This document shows positions 9,206-16,130 of a DNA stretch of 64,000 bases, in pieces; within the stretch, counting starts at the first letter, position 1; every line of letters begins with the position of its first letter. The stretch comes from Coleofasciculus sp040219735 (lineage in GTDB: Bacteria > Cyanobacteriota > Cyanobacteriia > Cyanobacteriales > Coleofasciculaceae): the NCBI GenBank assembly GCA_040219735.1, contig JAVJRX010000144.1; one strand, 5' to 3'. A program made the position numbers and the translations under genes. The notes beneath the pieces were generated by a model. It saw nothing but the letters and a program-made list of their open reading frames with translations, was not told where the DNA came from and did no database searches.

Positions 9206-12200
9206 TCAACTGACAGATTTGCCAGGGATTGACCAGCGCTTGATCCGACCAATGGTGACGGGCATATTCAGCGCCACATCTAGGGTAAACCGGAACACCC
9301 GACGCGATCGCCGACCGTTTTCGGGGTCAAAGAAGATCAGTAATACATCCCAGCAATCGCTGTTAATCCGGCAGTAGGGGCTTTTCTTCACCTCAATGGT
9401 GTCCAGTTGACGCTCAGAGGCGATCGCTTCGGCAAAGACGGAGGCGGATTGGAAGATGTTGGTGGCGGCGAAATTCAGGGCGCGATCGCGTGAGGTTTGT
9501 CCCAGGTTACGCAAGTCGTGGTAGACGCGATTCAGGAAGGCGCTTAAGGCTTCCCGGATTAGGGGTTCTTGTTCGGGGTCAAATCGGTTACTAATCGCGG
9601 CTAGGGCAGCGTTTACTAGGGCGTTAACCGTCCAACCATACATCCCACGCACGTTATTTACGGTTACAACAGGGACAACTTCCCCGGAAAAGAGTTCCAC
9701 GGTGCGGGTGGTGCGGTGAGCCGGGACACTGATCCGCTCCACAAAGTCATCGCTGGTTTCTGGCTCTAATTGCCCTGCCAACATTTGCAGAAACATTTCA
9801 TAAATGTCGTCGGCAAAGGGTCCTTTGGGTTCTAAGACATAGATGGTGTTTTGATCCAGGTTGAGTGTCCAAATTAGGGAGCGCCGTTCGTCGGGGTAGC
9901 GATCCAGGTGTGCCAGCATTTGGCGCGGATCGTAGGGGTCTGGCGGTACCATGATGCCGTCAATTTCGGCAGGTGCCATCAGTTGCTTGAATGTGTCGCG
10001 GCGGGCATCATCGCCAAAGTCGTAGCCCAGGGTGCCGAGGGCGTAAACGTTACCGGAAAAGGCGGTGCTGGCTTCAACGGTGGCGGGGTTGGCTAGTGCA
10101 GCATCGGAGTCAGCCGCCGCGATAACCGAGGCTTCTGTGGGTGTAGCGGGTTGTACGGCGGGGCTGGCGGCAGTAATGCTGGCGGGGGTAGGCATGGAAT
10201 AGCCAGGGCGTTCGGTGCGGGTTACTTGGTCGCCAGCAAAGGAAATCGTGACCGAGGGTTGCCCAAATAGCACCTTCATCGCACCAGGGATATTCACAAA
10301 GCCGCGTAAACAGCGTTCTGGTTCTTCGACAACATCGGGGTTGCAGGGAATGGCGGTGTTGAGGAGTGCCATGCGGACGGCTTCCGCATCAACGGGTTTG
10401 CCTTCTTGCAGTTGTAGGCTCATTAGCAGGGCGGAGATTCCAGTCATCACCGGAGCTGACATACTGGTTCCGGTTAAGCGCACAGGTTTTTCGGTGCAGG
10501 GTTGCGCCCCCAGAATATCTTCCCCCGGAGCCAGGATGCCTTCTTCTGTGTTGTTGCCGCCCCAGTTACTGAAGTGGCAGGGCGTACCATCGACTTTTGC
10601 AGCTCCCACGGCTAGGGTTCCTGGTAGTACGGCAGGCATACACCAACATTCGCCTAAGTTGTTGCCTGTTGGCGAGACAATCAAGACATTGTTATCCTGG
10701 CACTTTTTAACGGCTTGCACGAGCAGTTCTTCCCCTTCTCCGGTTTGGGTAGGGCGACAAAAACCGCAGTGAATGATATTGGCTCCTAACTCTAAGGCAA
10801 AATCCAAAGCCCGTGCCATATTCAGCGGCGATAGCAGGTCGCTATAGCCACTCAATTCAGTACCATTGTCTGGCTTGAGTATCGCATCATGGGGCATATT
10901 AATCACCCGGCAGCGAGGCGCTATACCGAATACGGGGCTGCCCTCTTGCCCGACAATAATGCTGGTGACATGACAAGCATGATCATTCAGTTCTACGCGG
11001 TTTCGAGTTTCTGGAATCGCCGCGTCCAGAGCTTCTTGTTTAGCTTTCCCTTTCAGCCCTTGGTCGCGGATGTCTTGGAAGGTGGCGTAATCTTCTTGGG
11101 GAATGGCTTCGGCGGGTTCATGCCAATACGGGAATGCTTTGGATACTTCCGCCCCTTGCAAACAAGCCAGATCGTAGTCGGGTTCGCCATCGATAATGAC
11201 AACAATAATACGCGGATCGCCAAGGGTTTGGTTGTGGAGTTCAGCGAGTCCGGGGATGCGATCGTCGAGATCGTGGGGGTGGAGGGCTACCACCATTTTC
11301 TTGGCAGAACTCTCAACCTCAGCATCCTGGGTTGGTTGAGTTGAGGCTGCAAGTGCAATCGGCTCAGTTTCAGCATCAAGTTCTGCTTGACCCTCTAAAC
11401 TATCTGTATCTGTAACTTCTATCGGCTGTTCTTCTAAAGCATCTACCTCAGTCGTTTCAGGGAAAGTCTCTGTAGGTTGGGTTGAGGAACGAAACCCAAC
11501 ATCAACCGCATCGGCTTCTTCCCCTACCATTTCTGTCTCAACCCATTGAGTTGCACTCAAAGCTTCCTCTACTTCATTCAACTCAGCCGCTATTTCCTCT
11601 GTTTCCCCAGATGCATCGGCAACAGCCGTTTCCATTGATTCATTTAAGTCAGAGGCTACCCATGAGGACGGCTCATGCTCAATGGTGAGAAACCCAGCCG
11701 CTCGCAGCAGGTCAAGAAATTGATAGGCGGTTTCTGGACCTAAGTTGGGTGGTGGTGTGAGTTTGGCTAAAGGTTTGGGTTCCGCGAGTTGAGCTAGAAG
11801 GGCGTTCCCTCGCCAGTCGAGCAGTTTCACTTGGAATTCTGAATCAGGCGACTCCAGCACCATCACGCCTGCCTGGGGACGCTGGGAAGCCGAAGGGACA
11901 AGACCCACACTGGTATGCACCCAGTCGGATTCACTGGGATTAAGCCTTGCTGTTTCCACCCTCGGAATTGCCACGGCTAACGGTAATACGGCGTAATTGA
12001 GACAGCCCTGTTCACCTAGTTGTTGTAGCGTCAGGGCGAACTGTTCCCCAGCTGCCCAACCCTCAAGTTCGGCTAATGCTTGCACCAGTGATTCGGTGGT
12101 GGTGTTGCCTGTCTTGAGACGCTCAAGAGCCATACTGATTCCGGGCGTTGTGGCAAGGGTGAGCCAAGCCGTCGGATCTGATTCTGCCGATTGCAGGGTG

Positions 12201-12274
12201 TAGTGATCTCCAGTGCTTGTGATTTGGATATTGGGGTTGAGGGCAACAGCGAAGGAGTGATTACTCATGGTCAT
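9206..12274 (-). CDS. patG: PatG-like cyanobactin macrocyclase lacking the oxidase domain
   Basis: 1022 residues. It removes the C-terminal SYD follower from each core and joins the ends to a ring. Residues ~1-205 resemble the region in front of the FMN domain in SagB-type oxidases (LESPDSEFQVKLLDWRGNAL). Residues ~206-325 are an acidic Glu/Thr/Ala linker with no FMN domain. The subtilisin-like macrocyclase (~330-690) has Asp362 (VIIDG), His432 (NDHACHVTS) and Ser604 (GTSMSAP), plus the helical insert before the catalytic His (~393-428) that marks PatG macrocyclases. The C-terminal ~275 residues are the domain shared with PatA (LGTLGYDFGDDARRD). I chose the ATG at 12274; an ATG at 12268 is equally possible. 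It is separated from the PatF genes by an opposite-strand gene. Patellamide PatG has an oxidase domain, so its loss is the notable feature. Confidence 0.95.
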   Translation of the reverse strand: MTMSNHSFAVALNPNIQITSTGDHYTLQSAESDPTAWLTLATTPGISMALERLKTGNTTTESLVQALAELEGWAAGEQFALTLQQLGEQGCLNYAVLPLAVAIPRVETARLNPSESDWVHTSVGLVPSASQRPQAGVMVLESPDSEFQVKLLDWRGNALLAQLAEPKPLAKLTPPPNLGPETAYQFLDLLRAAGFLTIEHEPSSWVASDLNESMETAVADASGETEEIAAELNEVEEALSATQWVETEMVGEEADAVDVGFRSSTQPTETFPETTEVDALEEQPIEVTDTDSLEGQAELDAETEPIALAASTQPTQDAEVESSAKKMVVALHPHDLDDRIPGLAELHNQTLGDPRIIVVIIDGEPDYDLACLQGAEVSKAFPYWHEPAEAIPQEDYATFQDIRDQGLKGKAKQEALDAAIPETRNRVELNDHACHVTSIIVGQEGSPVFGIAPRCRVINMPHDAILKPDNGTELSGYSDLLSPLNMARALDFALELGANIIHCGFCRPTQTGEGEELLVQAVKKCQDNNVLIVSPTGNNLGECWCMPAVLPGTLAVGAAKVDGTPCHFSNWGGNNTEEGILAPGEDILGAQPCTEKPVRLTGTSMSAPVMTGISALLMSLQLQEGKPVDAEAVRMALLNTAIPCNPDVVEEPERCLRGFVNIPGAMKVLFGQPSVTISFAGDQVTRTERPGYSMPTPASITAASPAVQPATPTEASVIAAADSDAALANPATVEASTAFSGNVYALGTLGYDFGDDARRDTFKQLMAPAEIDGIMVPPDPYDPRQMLAHLDRYPDERRSLIWTLNLDQNTIYVLEPKGPFADDIYEMFLQMLAGQLEPETSDDFVERISVPAHRTTRTVELFSGEVVPVVTVNNVRGMYGWTVNALVNAALAAISNRFDPEQEPLIREALSAFLNRVYHDLRNLGQTSRDRALNFAATNIFQSASVFAEAIASERQLDTIEVKKSPYCRINSDCWDVLLIFFDPENGRRSRRVFRFTLDVALNMPVTIGRIKRWSIPGKSVS

Positions 12275-12425
12275 GGATAATGGGAAAAGATGATTGGGCA
12301 AGTGAGTCAATTTTTGACACAGTAAATCACCCTAAATCCCCCTTCTTAAGGGGAACTTTGAGCAATAAAAAGGGCTAACATAGAGACGATATGACATATA
12401 TTTTATAACTTAAAGGATAAATATT

Positions 12426-13082
12426 ATGGCTGCCGCGATCGGGGAAATTATCAGAAACGGCATCTTATTTGATGTAAAAAATTGGCAGATTTTAATGTCA
12501 AAGCCTTATGATTTTTTTCAGACGGTTGAAGTATTGTTTGACACATTGATTGAACGAGAGATTCCTTATGTATTGGTTGGGGGAGTTGCTCTACTCAGCT
12601 ATGTAGAGGGTCGAAATACTCAAGATATTAACCTAATCCTGGCTCGTGGCGATCTTGATGCTTTACCTGAGATTGGTATCCAGAATGAAAAGAAAGATTT
12701 CATTCGTGGCACTTTTGAGGGATTACAAGTTGACATATTATTAACCCAAAACAAACTCTTCCGAAAAATATCGCAAGAGTTTGTAGCAGAGCAGAGCTTT
12801 GGGAACCGAACAGTTCGCTGTGTCACAGTCATAGGACTCCTAATTTTAAAGTGTTATGCATTGCCATCTCTCTATCGTCAAGGTCAATTTAGTCGCGCCA
12901 GCATTTATGAAAATGATATCCTTTTATTGTTGTTAAACTACTCGGTTGATTTAGATGCAGTTCTTACTATTTTATCAGACCATTTATTAAAAAGCGATCT
13001 CAATGAAGTCGAGAGGATTTTAGCAGATACTCAAAAGCGAATTCAACGATTTTCAAATCAGCAGCAAGCACTGGAAGAATAA
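12426..13082 (+). CDS. Nucleotidyltransferase-like protein (DUF6036-type) inside the cyanobactin cluster
   Basis: 218 residues. The segment YVLVGGVALLSYVEGRNTQD (~40-59) has the glycine-rich helix and following hydrophilic position of minimal nucleotidyltransferase folds. VDILLT (~103) fits the second metal-binding strand. However the expected DxD reads QDINLIL, so the first metal ligands may be incomplete. The C-terminal part is helical. Such proteins are often parts of toxin-antitoxin pairs, but no partner gene is next to it. AAAGGA lies about nine bases before the ATG. It is on the strand opposite to every cyanobactin gene and ends 15 bases from the end of the second patF copy. Function unknown; possibly a later insertion. 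Confidence 0.75.
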   Translation: MAAAIGEIIRNGILFDVKNWQILMSKPYDFFQTVEVLFDTLIEREIPYVLVGGVALLSYVEGRNTQDINLILARGDLDALPEIGIQNEKKDFIRGTFEGLQVDILLTQNKLFRKISQEFVAEQSFGNRTVRCVTVIGLLILKCYALPSLYRQGQFSRASIYENDILLLLLNYSVDLDAVLTILSDHLLKSDLNEVERILADTQKRIQRFSNQQQALEE

Positions 13083-13097
13083 TGAAGATTGGGAAAG

Positions 13098-14045
13098 TCA
13101 GTCAAAAACAAGGGTGGCATTGCCTGAATCATATCGATTGTAGGAGAAATAAAAATGTTCTAATCTACTAGATTCCAAGTTTTTTTCAGTAGCTCCTACA
13201 ATAGCGTAGGCGATACAATCTTGACTTTCGCAGAAGCTGTAGATTCTATTTCCTAAATTATTGAACCTAAAAGAGTTAGGAATTTCTTTTATATTCGTAA
13301 ACGAAAAATGTAAAATCGGTTCTGCCTTTGCTCTAGAAAAGCTAGCCGCAACAATATTTGAAACGCTAAATAAATCATTAACTTTTTTGCCAAAATGTTT
13401 GCGGATATAGAGTGTTAAATCCTGTCCCCAATGCCCTTGTTCTCCATGCTTTCCCCCTGGAGCACCTGGATATAATTCAATCTCACTACGACCATCAAAA
13501 AAAAGATTAAAGGCAATTATAAAAGTATCTTTAAGTAGAACCTGCGTTAATTCAAGCGAGTAGCAGCTACCATCAATAGCCATCGCTGTTTTCACCAATT
13601 CTCCGGGATCTGTTTTTGGATCAAGATGGAAGCATATCTTGACAAAAGAGTCTTTAAGGTGGGGATACCGATGAAGTCCCAGGCTGGCATCTAAAATTTG
13701 GCTAGAACCCCTATGGATACCCACAAATTGCTCCAGCAGATTGCAATTGAACTTAATGCCAACTCTGCTTTCAACTTTTCCCAAAAAAAATTGAAGCTGT
13801 CTGTCAATAGATAGCCGCCAATCTGTTCCTATATCAGAGACATCAAAACAACCTGCAAATAATTGATTTCCGACAACCTGGCAAGTGGATTCAACTCCAC
13901 AAATTCCTTCCATCTGAAGTAAAACTTCTTCATAGATAGGCAGAGGAAAAACAGGTTCTACCTCAAAGGCGTCCAAATGAGTCCGCAAAAACTGTAGACG
14001 GCGCTCTCGCAAGCTACTTTGTCGAAATAATTGATTGAGAACCAT
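13098..14045 (-). CDS. patF: PatF/TruF-family cyanobactin prenyltransferase homologue, copy 2
   Basis: 315 residues. Homologous over its length to the neighbouring copy and to PatF/TruF: near N terminus RRLQFLRTHLDAFEVEP.FPLP, middle VESRVGIKFNCNLLEQF, then LGLHRYPHLKDSFVKI, YSLELTQVLLKDTFIIAFNLFFDGRSEIELYPG, and a C terminus ending in KNLESSRLEHFYFSY. ABBA-fold PatF-type enzymes attach isoprene units to Ser/Thr/Tyr or other positions of cyanobactin rings; the patellamide PatF itself appears inactive, so activity is not guaranteed. It starts 64 bases after copy 1. Together the two copies recall the truF1/truF2 arrangement of the patellin-type cluster. Confidence 0.92.
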   Translation of the reverse strand: MVLNQLFRQSSLRERRLQFLRTHLDAFEVEPVFPLPIYEEVLLQMEGICGVESTCQVVGNQLFAGCFDVSDIGTDWRLSIDRQLQFFLGKVESRVGIKFNCNLLEQFVGIHRGSSQILDASLGLHRYPHLKDSFVKICFHLDPKTDPGELVKTAMAIDGSCYSLELTQVLLKDTFIIAFNLFFDGRSEIELYPGAPGGKHGEQGHWGQDLTLYIRKHFGKKVNDLFSVSNIVAASFSRAKAEPILHFSFTNIKEIPNSFRFNNLGNRIYSFCESQDCIAYAIVGATEKNLESSRLEHFYFSYNRYDSGNATLVFD

Positions 14046-14109
14046 TTTAGCGTTTAAGAAATCCGGTGTATTTTTGAGTGTATTTAATCCTATTAAGCAA
14101 AACTCCGAG

Positions 14110-15030
14110 CTATACCGCTTTGCGATAATAAAAACGGAAATTTTCCAATCTGCTTTTCTCTAAATCTTGTTCCGTCACTCCAATACTAATAGAATCTTCG
14201 ATTTTATCATTCAGACAAAAATTTATAATTTTATCTCCTAAAGTATTAAATAAAAAGTGGGATTGTATATGTTTCGTATTTTCAAATTCAAAATATAAAA
14301 CAGGGTTTATATTTGCTTGAGAAAACCCCATCATAAATATTGTTACTTCTTCTAACAAAGAAACAGCTTTATTGGATAATTTTTGACAAGCATAATGTTT
14401 TAGGTGAACTCCTCTTTTTCCTAAAACAGGTAGTAGATTCCTGCCCGAGCAGCAAGTATACATTTCTACAGCACTGCGACCATCTAAGAAAAAATCAAAC
14501 CCAATCAAAAAAGTATCTTTGAGAAGAACTTGCGTCAGCTCTGGTGAATAATAACCGCCATCAAGACTAATTGCCGTCATCACAAGTTCGTCAACATCTT
14601 GATGGGGGTCAAGTCGAAGGTGAACTTTAAGACTGGAATCTTTAACATTCGGACGTAAATCAATCCCCATCAAACTGGCTTCGATTTTGCCAGAGTTTAG
14701 ATGAAGCGTTAAGAACTTTTCTAATAAATTACGGTCAATTGTAACTTCTACCCGACTTTCAACACCATCTAAAAATTCTAGAGCCGAGCTAATCAGTTGC
14801 CGCCAATGCTTTTTTGTATAAGCATTAATTCGACCGGCAAACAAGGTATTTCCTTCTACTTTGCAAGAGGGTTCCAAAAAAGGACAGCTATCCAGATCAA
14901 AAACGGCTTGCTCAAACAGAGGAAGGGGAAAAGCCGGTTCTACATCGAAAGACTCAAAATGATGGCGTAGGTGTTGAATGCGCCGATCTTTTTTCTTGTT
15001 ATCTTGCCAAGTAGTAGTCAGAATCATCAT
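14110..15030 (-). CDS. patF: PatF/TruF-family cyanobactin prenyltransferase homologue, copy 1
   Basis: 306 residues, or 305 from the second ATG (MILTTTW), which is the more family-like start. Conserved blocks match TruF/PatF: FDVEPAFPLPLFEQ (~28), VESRVEVTIDRNLLEKF, GIDLRPNVKDSSLKVHLRLD, LTQVLLKDTFLIGFDFFLDGRS, INPVLYFEFENTKHIQ and the C-terminal LEKSRLENFRFYY. It lies directly downstream of the precursor gene, across a 163-base space holding a long-loop inverted repeat. It is clearly diverged from copy 2, with a two-cysteine insertion (CCSGRN) where copy 2 has PGAPGG, so the two may differ in acceptor residue or one may be inactive. The acceptor is unknown; the free Thr at core position 1 is a candidate. 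Confidence 0.92.
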   Translation of the reverse strand: MMILTTTWQDNKKKDRRIQHLRHHFESFDVEPAFPLPLFEQAVFDLDSCPFLEPSCKVEGNTLFAGRINAYTKKHWRQLISSALEFLDGVESRVEVTIDRNLLEKFLTLHLNSGKIEASLMGIDLRPNVKDSSLKVHLRLDPHQDVDELVMTAISLDGGYYSPELTQVLLKDTFLIGFDFFLDGRSAVEMYTCCSGRNLLPVLGKRGVHLKHYACQKLSNKAVSLLEEVTIFMMGFSQANINPVLYFEFENTKHIQSHFLFNTLGDKIINFCLNDKIEDSISIGVTEQDLEKSRLENFRFYYRKAV

Positions 15031-15069
15031 TCAATTTATATCAGGATGCTAATTAAAAAACAACTTCGT

Positions 15070-15145
15070 GGAGATGAGAGTGATATGAAACGTTAACTCA
15101 GACAATATCTCCGGGTATAGTTTATATCTTTTGACTCTCATCTCC
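15070..15145. promoter_or_regulatory. Long-loop inverted repeat between the precursor gene and patF copy 1
   Basis: Perfect 12-base arms GGAGATGAGAGT (15070-15081) and ACTCTCATCTCC (15134-15145) enclose 52 bases. On the minus-strand transcript this could form a hairpin after the precursor stop (15194) and before patF (15030). That position suits stabilisation of the precursor mRNA or partial termination, so that precursor is made in excess over enzymes. There is no T tract on the minus strand, so simple termination is not favoured. Confidence 0.5.
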
Positions 15146-15193
15146 ATCCCACAGCTCTAGTATTATGTGGGCATACTCTCGATAACCGCTAGA

Positions 15194-15475
15194 TTAGTCG
15201 TCGTAGGAGCAAACGGTGGGAATTGTAGACGCTTCTACACCGTCGTAGGAGCAAACGGTGGGAATTGTAGCCGCTTCAGCACCGTCATAGGAGCAAACGG
15301 TGGGAATTGTAGCCGCTTCAGCACCGTCATAGGAGCAGACGGTGGGAATTGTAGCCGCTTCTACACCACCACCAAGAGCTTCTTCAGACAGTTCAGCTAA
15401 ACGGCTGGGGAGTTTACCTGTGGTGGTACGGAACACGGGCTTGCCTTGTTGGGGCAGAATGTTTTTCTTATCCAT
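15194..15475 (-). CDS. patE: Cyanobactin precursor peptide with four TIPTVC cores
   Basis: 93 residues from MDKKNILPQQGKPV, which matches PatE-type leaders; an in-frame ATG five codons upstream is less likely. Recognition sequence I for the heterocyclase is LAELSEEALG (26-35). Four 14-residue cassettes follow, each a GxEA(A/S) protease site, the core TIPTVC, and SYD, which is the macrocyclase signal. Cores are at 42-47, 56-61, 70-75 and 84-89 and are identical. The peptide ends SYDD. Three sites read EAA and the last reads EAS, the more usual form. Cys at core position 6 supplies the heterocycle that PatG macrocyclases need just before the SYD cut. Predicted product: one cyclic hexapeptide, four copies per precursor. 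Confidence 0.95.
   Translation of the reverse strand: MDKKNILPQQGKPVFRTTTGKLPSRLAELSEEALGGGVEAATIPTVCSYDGAEAATIPTVCSYDGAEAATIPTVCSYDGVEASTIPTVCSYDD
15197..15364 (-). repeat. Four 42-bp tandem cassettes inside the precursor gene
   Basis: Near-identical 42-base units, each encoding one core and its processing signals. Cores lie at 15335-15352, 15293-15310, 15251-15268 and 15209-15226 in translation order. Differences are few: GTC instead of GTT for Val in core 1, GTC/GAC-type changes at the SYD and GxEA(A/S) codons. This suggests recent duplication of a single cassette. Confidence 0.92.
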
Positions 15476-15559
15476 TGGACTAATCCTCATGTTGTTGTTT
15501 ACTTTATTAACCCGTTAGGGTGGGTTAGTCCCCTTCCACCTTGCGGCGAAGCTTGTTAG

Positions 15560-15595
15560 TTGGCAACTGGTTTGAAGGGAATTATCAGTTGCCAA
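15560..15595. promoter_or_regulatory. Inverted repeat upstream of the precursor gene
   Basis: Perfect 10-base arms TTGGCAACTG / CAGTTGCCAA with a 16-base loop, in the 128-base space between the small hypothetical gene (stop 15604) and the precursor start (15475). No T tract follows on the minus strand. It may be an mRNA-stabilising or regulatory hairpin in the precursor leader. Confidence 0.45.
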
Positions 15596-15603
15596 TCAAA
15601 TTC

Positions 15604-16086
15604 TTAATTATCTGGTGGGTGCCAATTTTCCGCCACCCAAATTCGACGTGATGCGGCAAGATTGGAGGCGCTAAAGCGTCCACTACGAACGCTCAGATCG
15701 TGGATGGGCTGCCCTCGCCACCGTAAGATGGCACAGGCATGAGCTTTTTTGAGCATGAATCGATCCGCTACCTGGGAGAGTTCCTGCAATTCCTGTTGCT
15801 CGGCTTCTGAGAGTAAGCCCTCCTGATTGCGTTCTAGCAGGGTGATATGGCGTTCCTGTTGCTCCACAGGAATCTGGCTTTGGGCAATTTGCCGCAGAGC
15901 TTCAACGCTCAGAGTTGGCAGAGTTAACAGTTCAGCCCGAGCTTCAACCGGAGCCGTTTCAATCGCCGGGGGTAAATTGGCGGTGATGCTTTGAATCACT
16001 AGATCTGACAACGGTTGGTTCATCAGTTCTGCCAGTAGAGATAGGCGTTCAAAGGCAGATTCAGGCAGGTCGATGGTGAGTTCCAT
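15604..16086 (-). CDS. Small cyanobacterial hypothetical protein between patD and patE
   Basis: 160 residues from MELTIDLPESAFERL (16086); an upstream in-frame start at 16107 adds seven residues. The N terminus looks like a ribbon-helix-helix or short DNA-binding segment (LSLLAELMNQPLSDLVIQSI). The middle (LERNQEGLLSEAEQQELQEL..VADRFMLKKAHACAILRWRG) is a motif I recall from many cyanobacterial proteins that sit beside HNH or PIN partner genes. No partner is present here. The C-terminal ~30 residues (after RWRG) are encoded by sequence that looks like a dispersed repeat (GGCGCTAAAGCGTCCACTACGAAC), so the original end may be replaced. It starts 45 bases after the patD stop; a cyanobactin role is unproven. 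Confidence 0.7.
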   Translation of the reverse strand: MELTIDLPESAFERLSLLAELMNQPLSDLVIQSITANLPPAIETAPVEARAELLTLPTLSVEALRQIAQSQIPVEQQERHITLLERNQEGLLSEAEQQELQELSQVADRFMLKKAHACAILRWRGQPIHDLSVRSGRFSASNLAASRRIWVAENWHPPDN

Positions 16087-16130
16087 GATGATGTTGCTCG
16101 GTATCAAAACTTACAGTGTACATACAAGTC

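Noticed and set aside
9054..9209. N-terminal extension of the DUF5829-like protein overlapping patG
   Set aside because: The codons come from the TGACAAA tandem repeat (FVICHLSFVICH), so they are not a genuine protein start.
10215..10772. Long plus-strand frame (185 codons) opposite patG
   Set aside because: Antisense shadow of the conserved macrocyclase domain; Ser/Pro/Thr-rich composition and no similarity.
15197..15364. Regular 42-base repeats suggesting a CRISPR array
   Set aside because: The units are contiguous with no unique spacers, stay in one frame, and encode the cyanobactin core cassettes.
15167..15400. Plus-strand 77-codon frame over the precursor repeats
   Set aside because: It is the complement of the precursor gene; its repeat peptide has no family and the minus frame matches PatE exactly.
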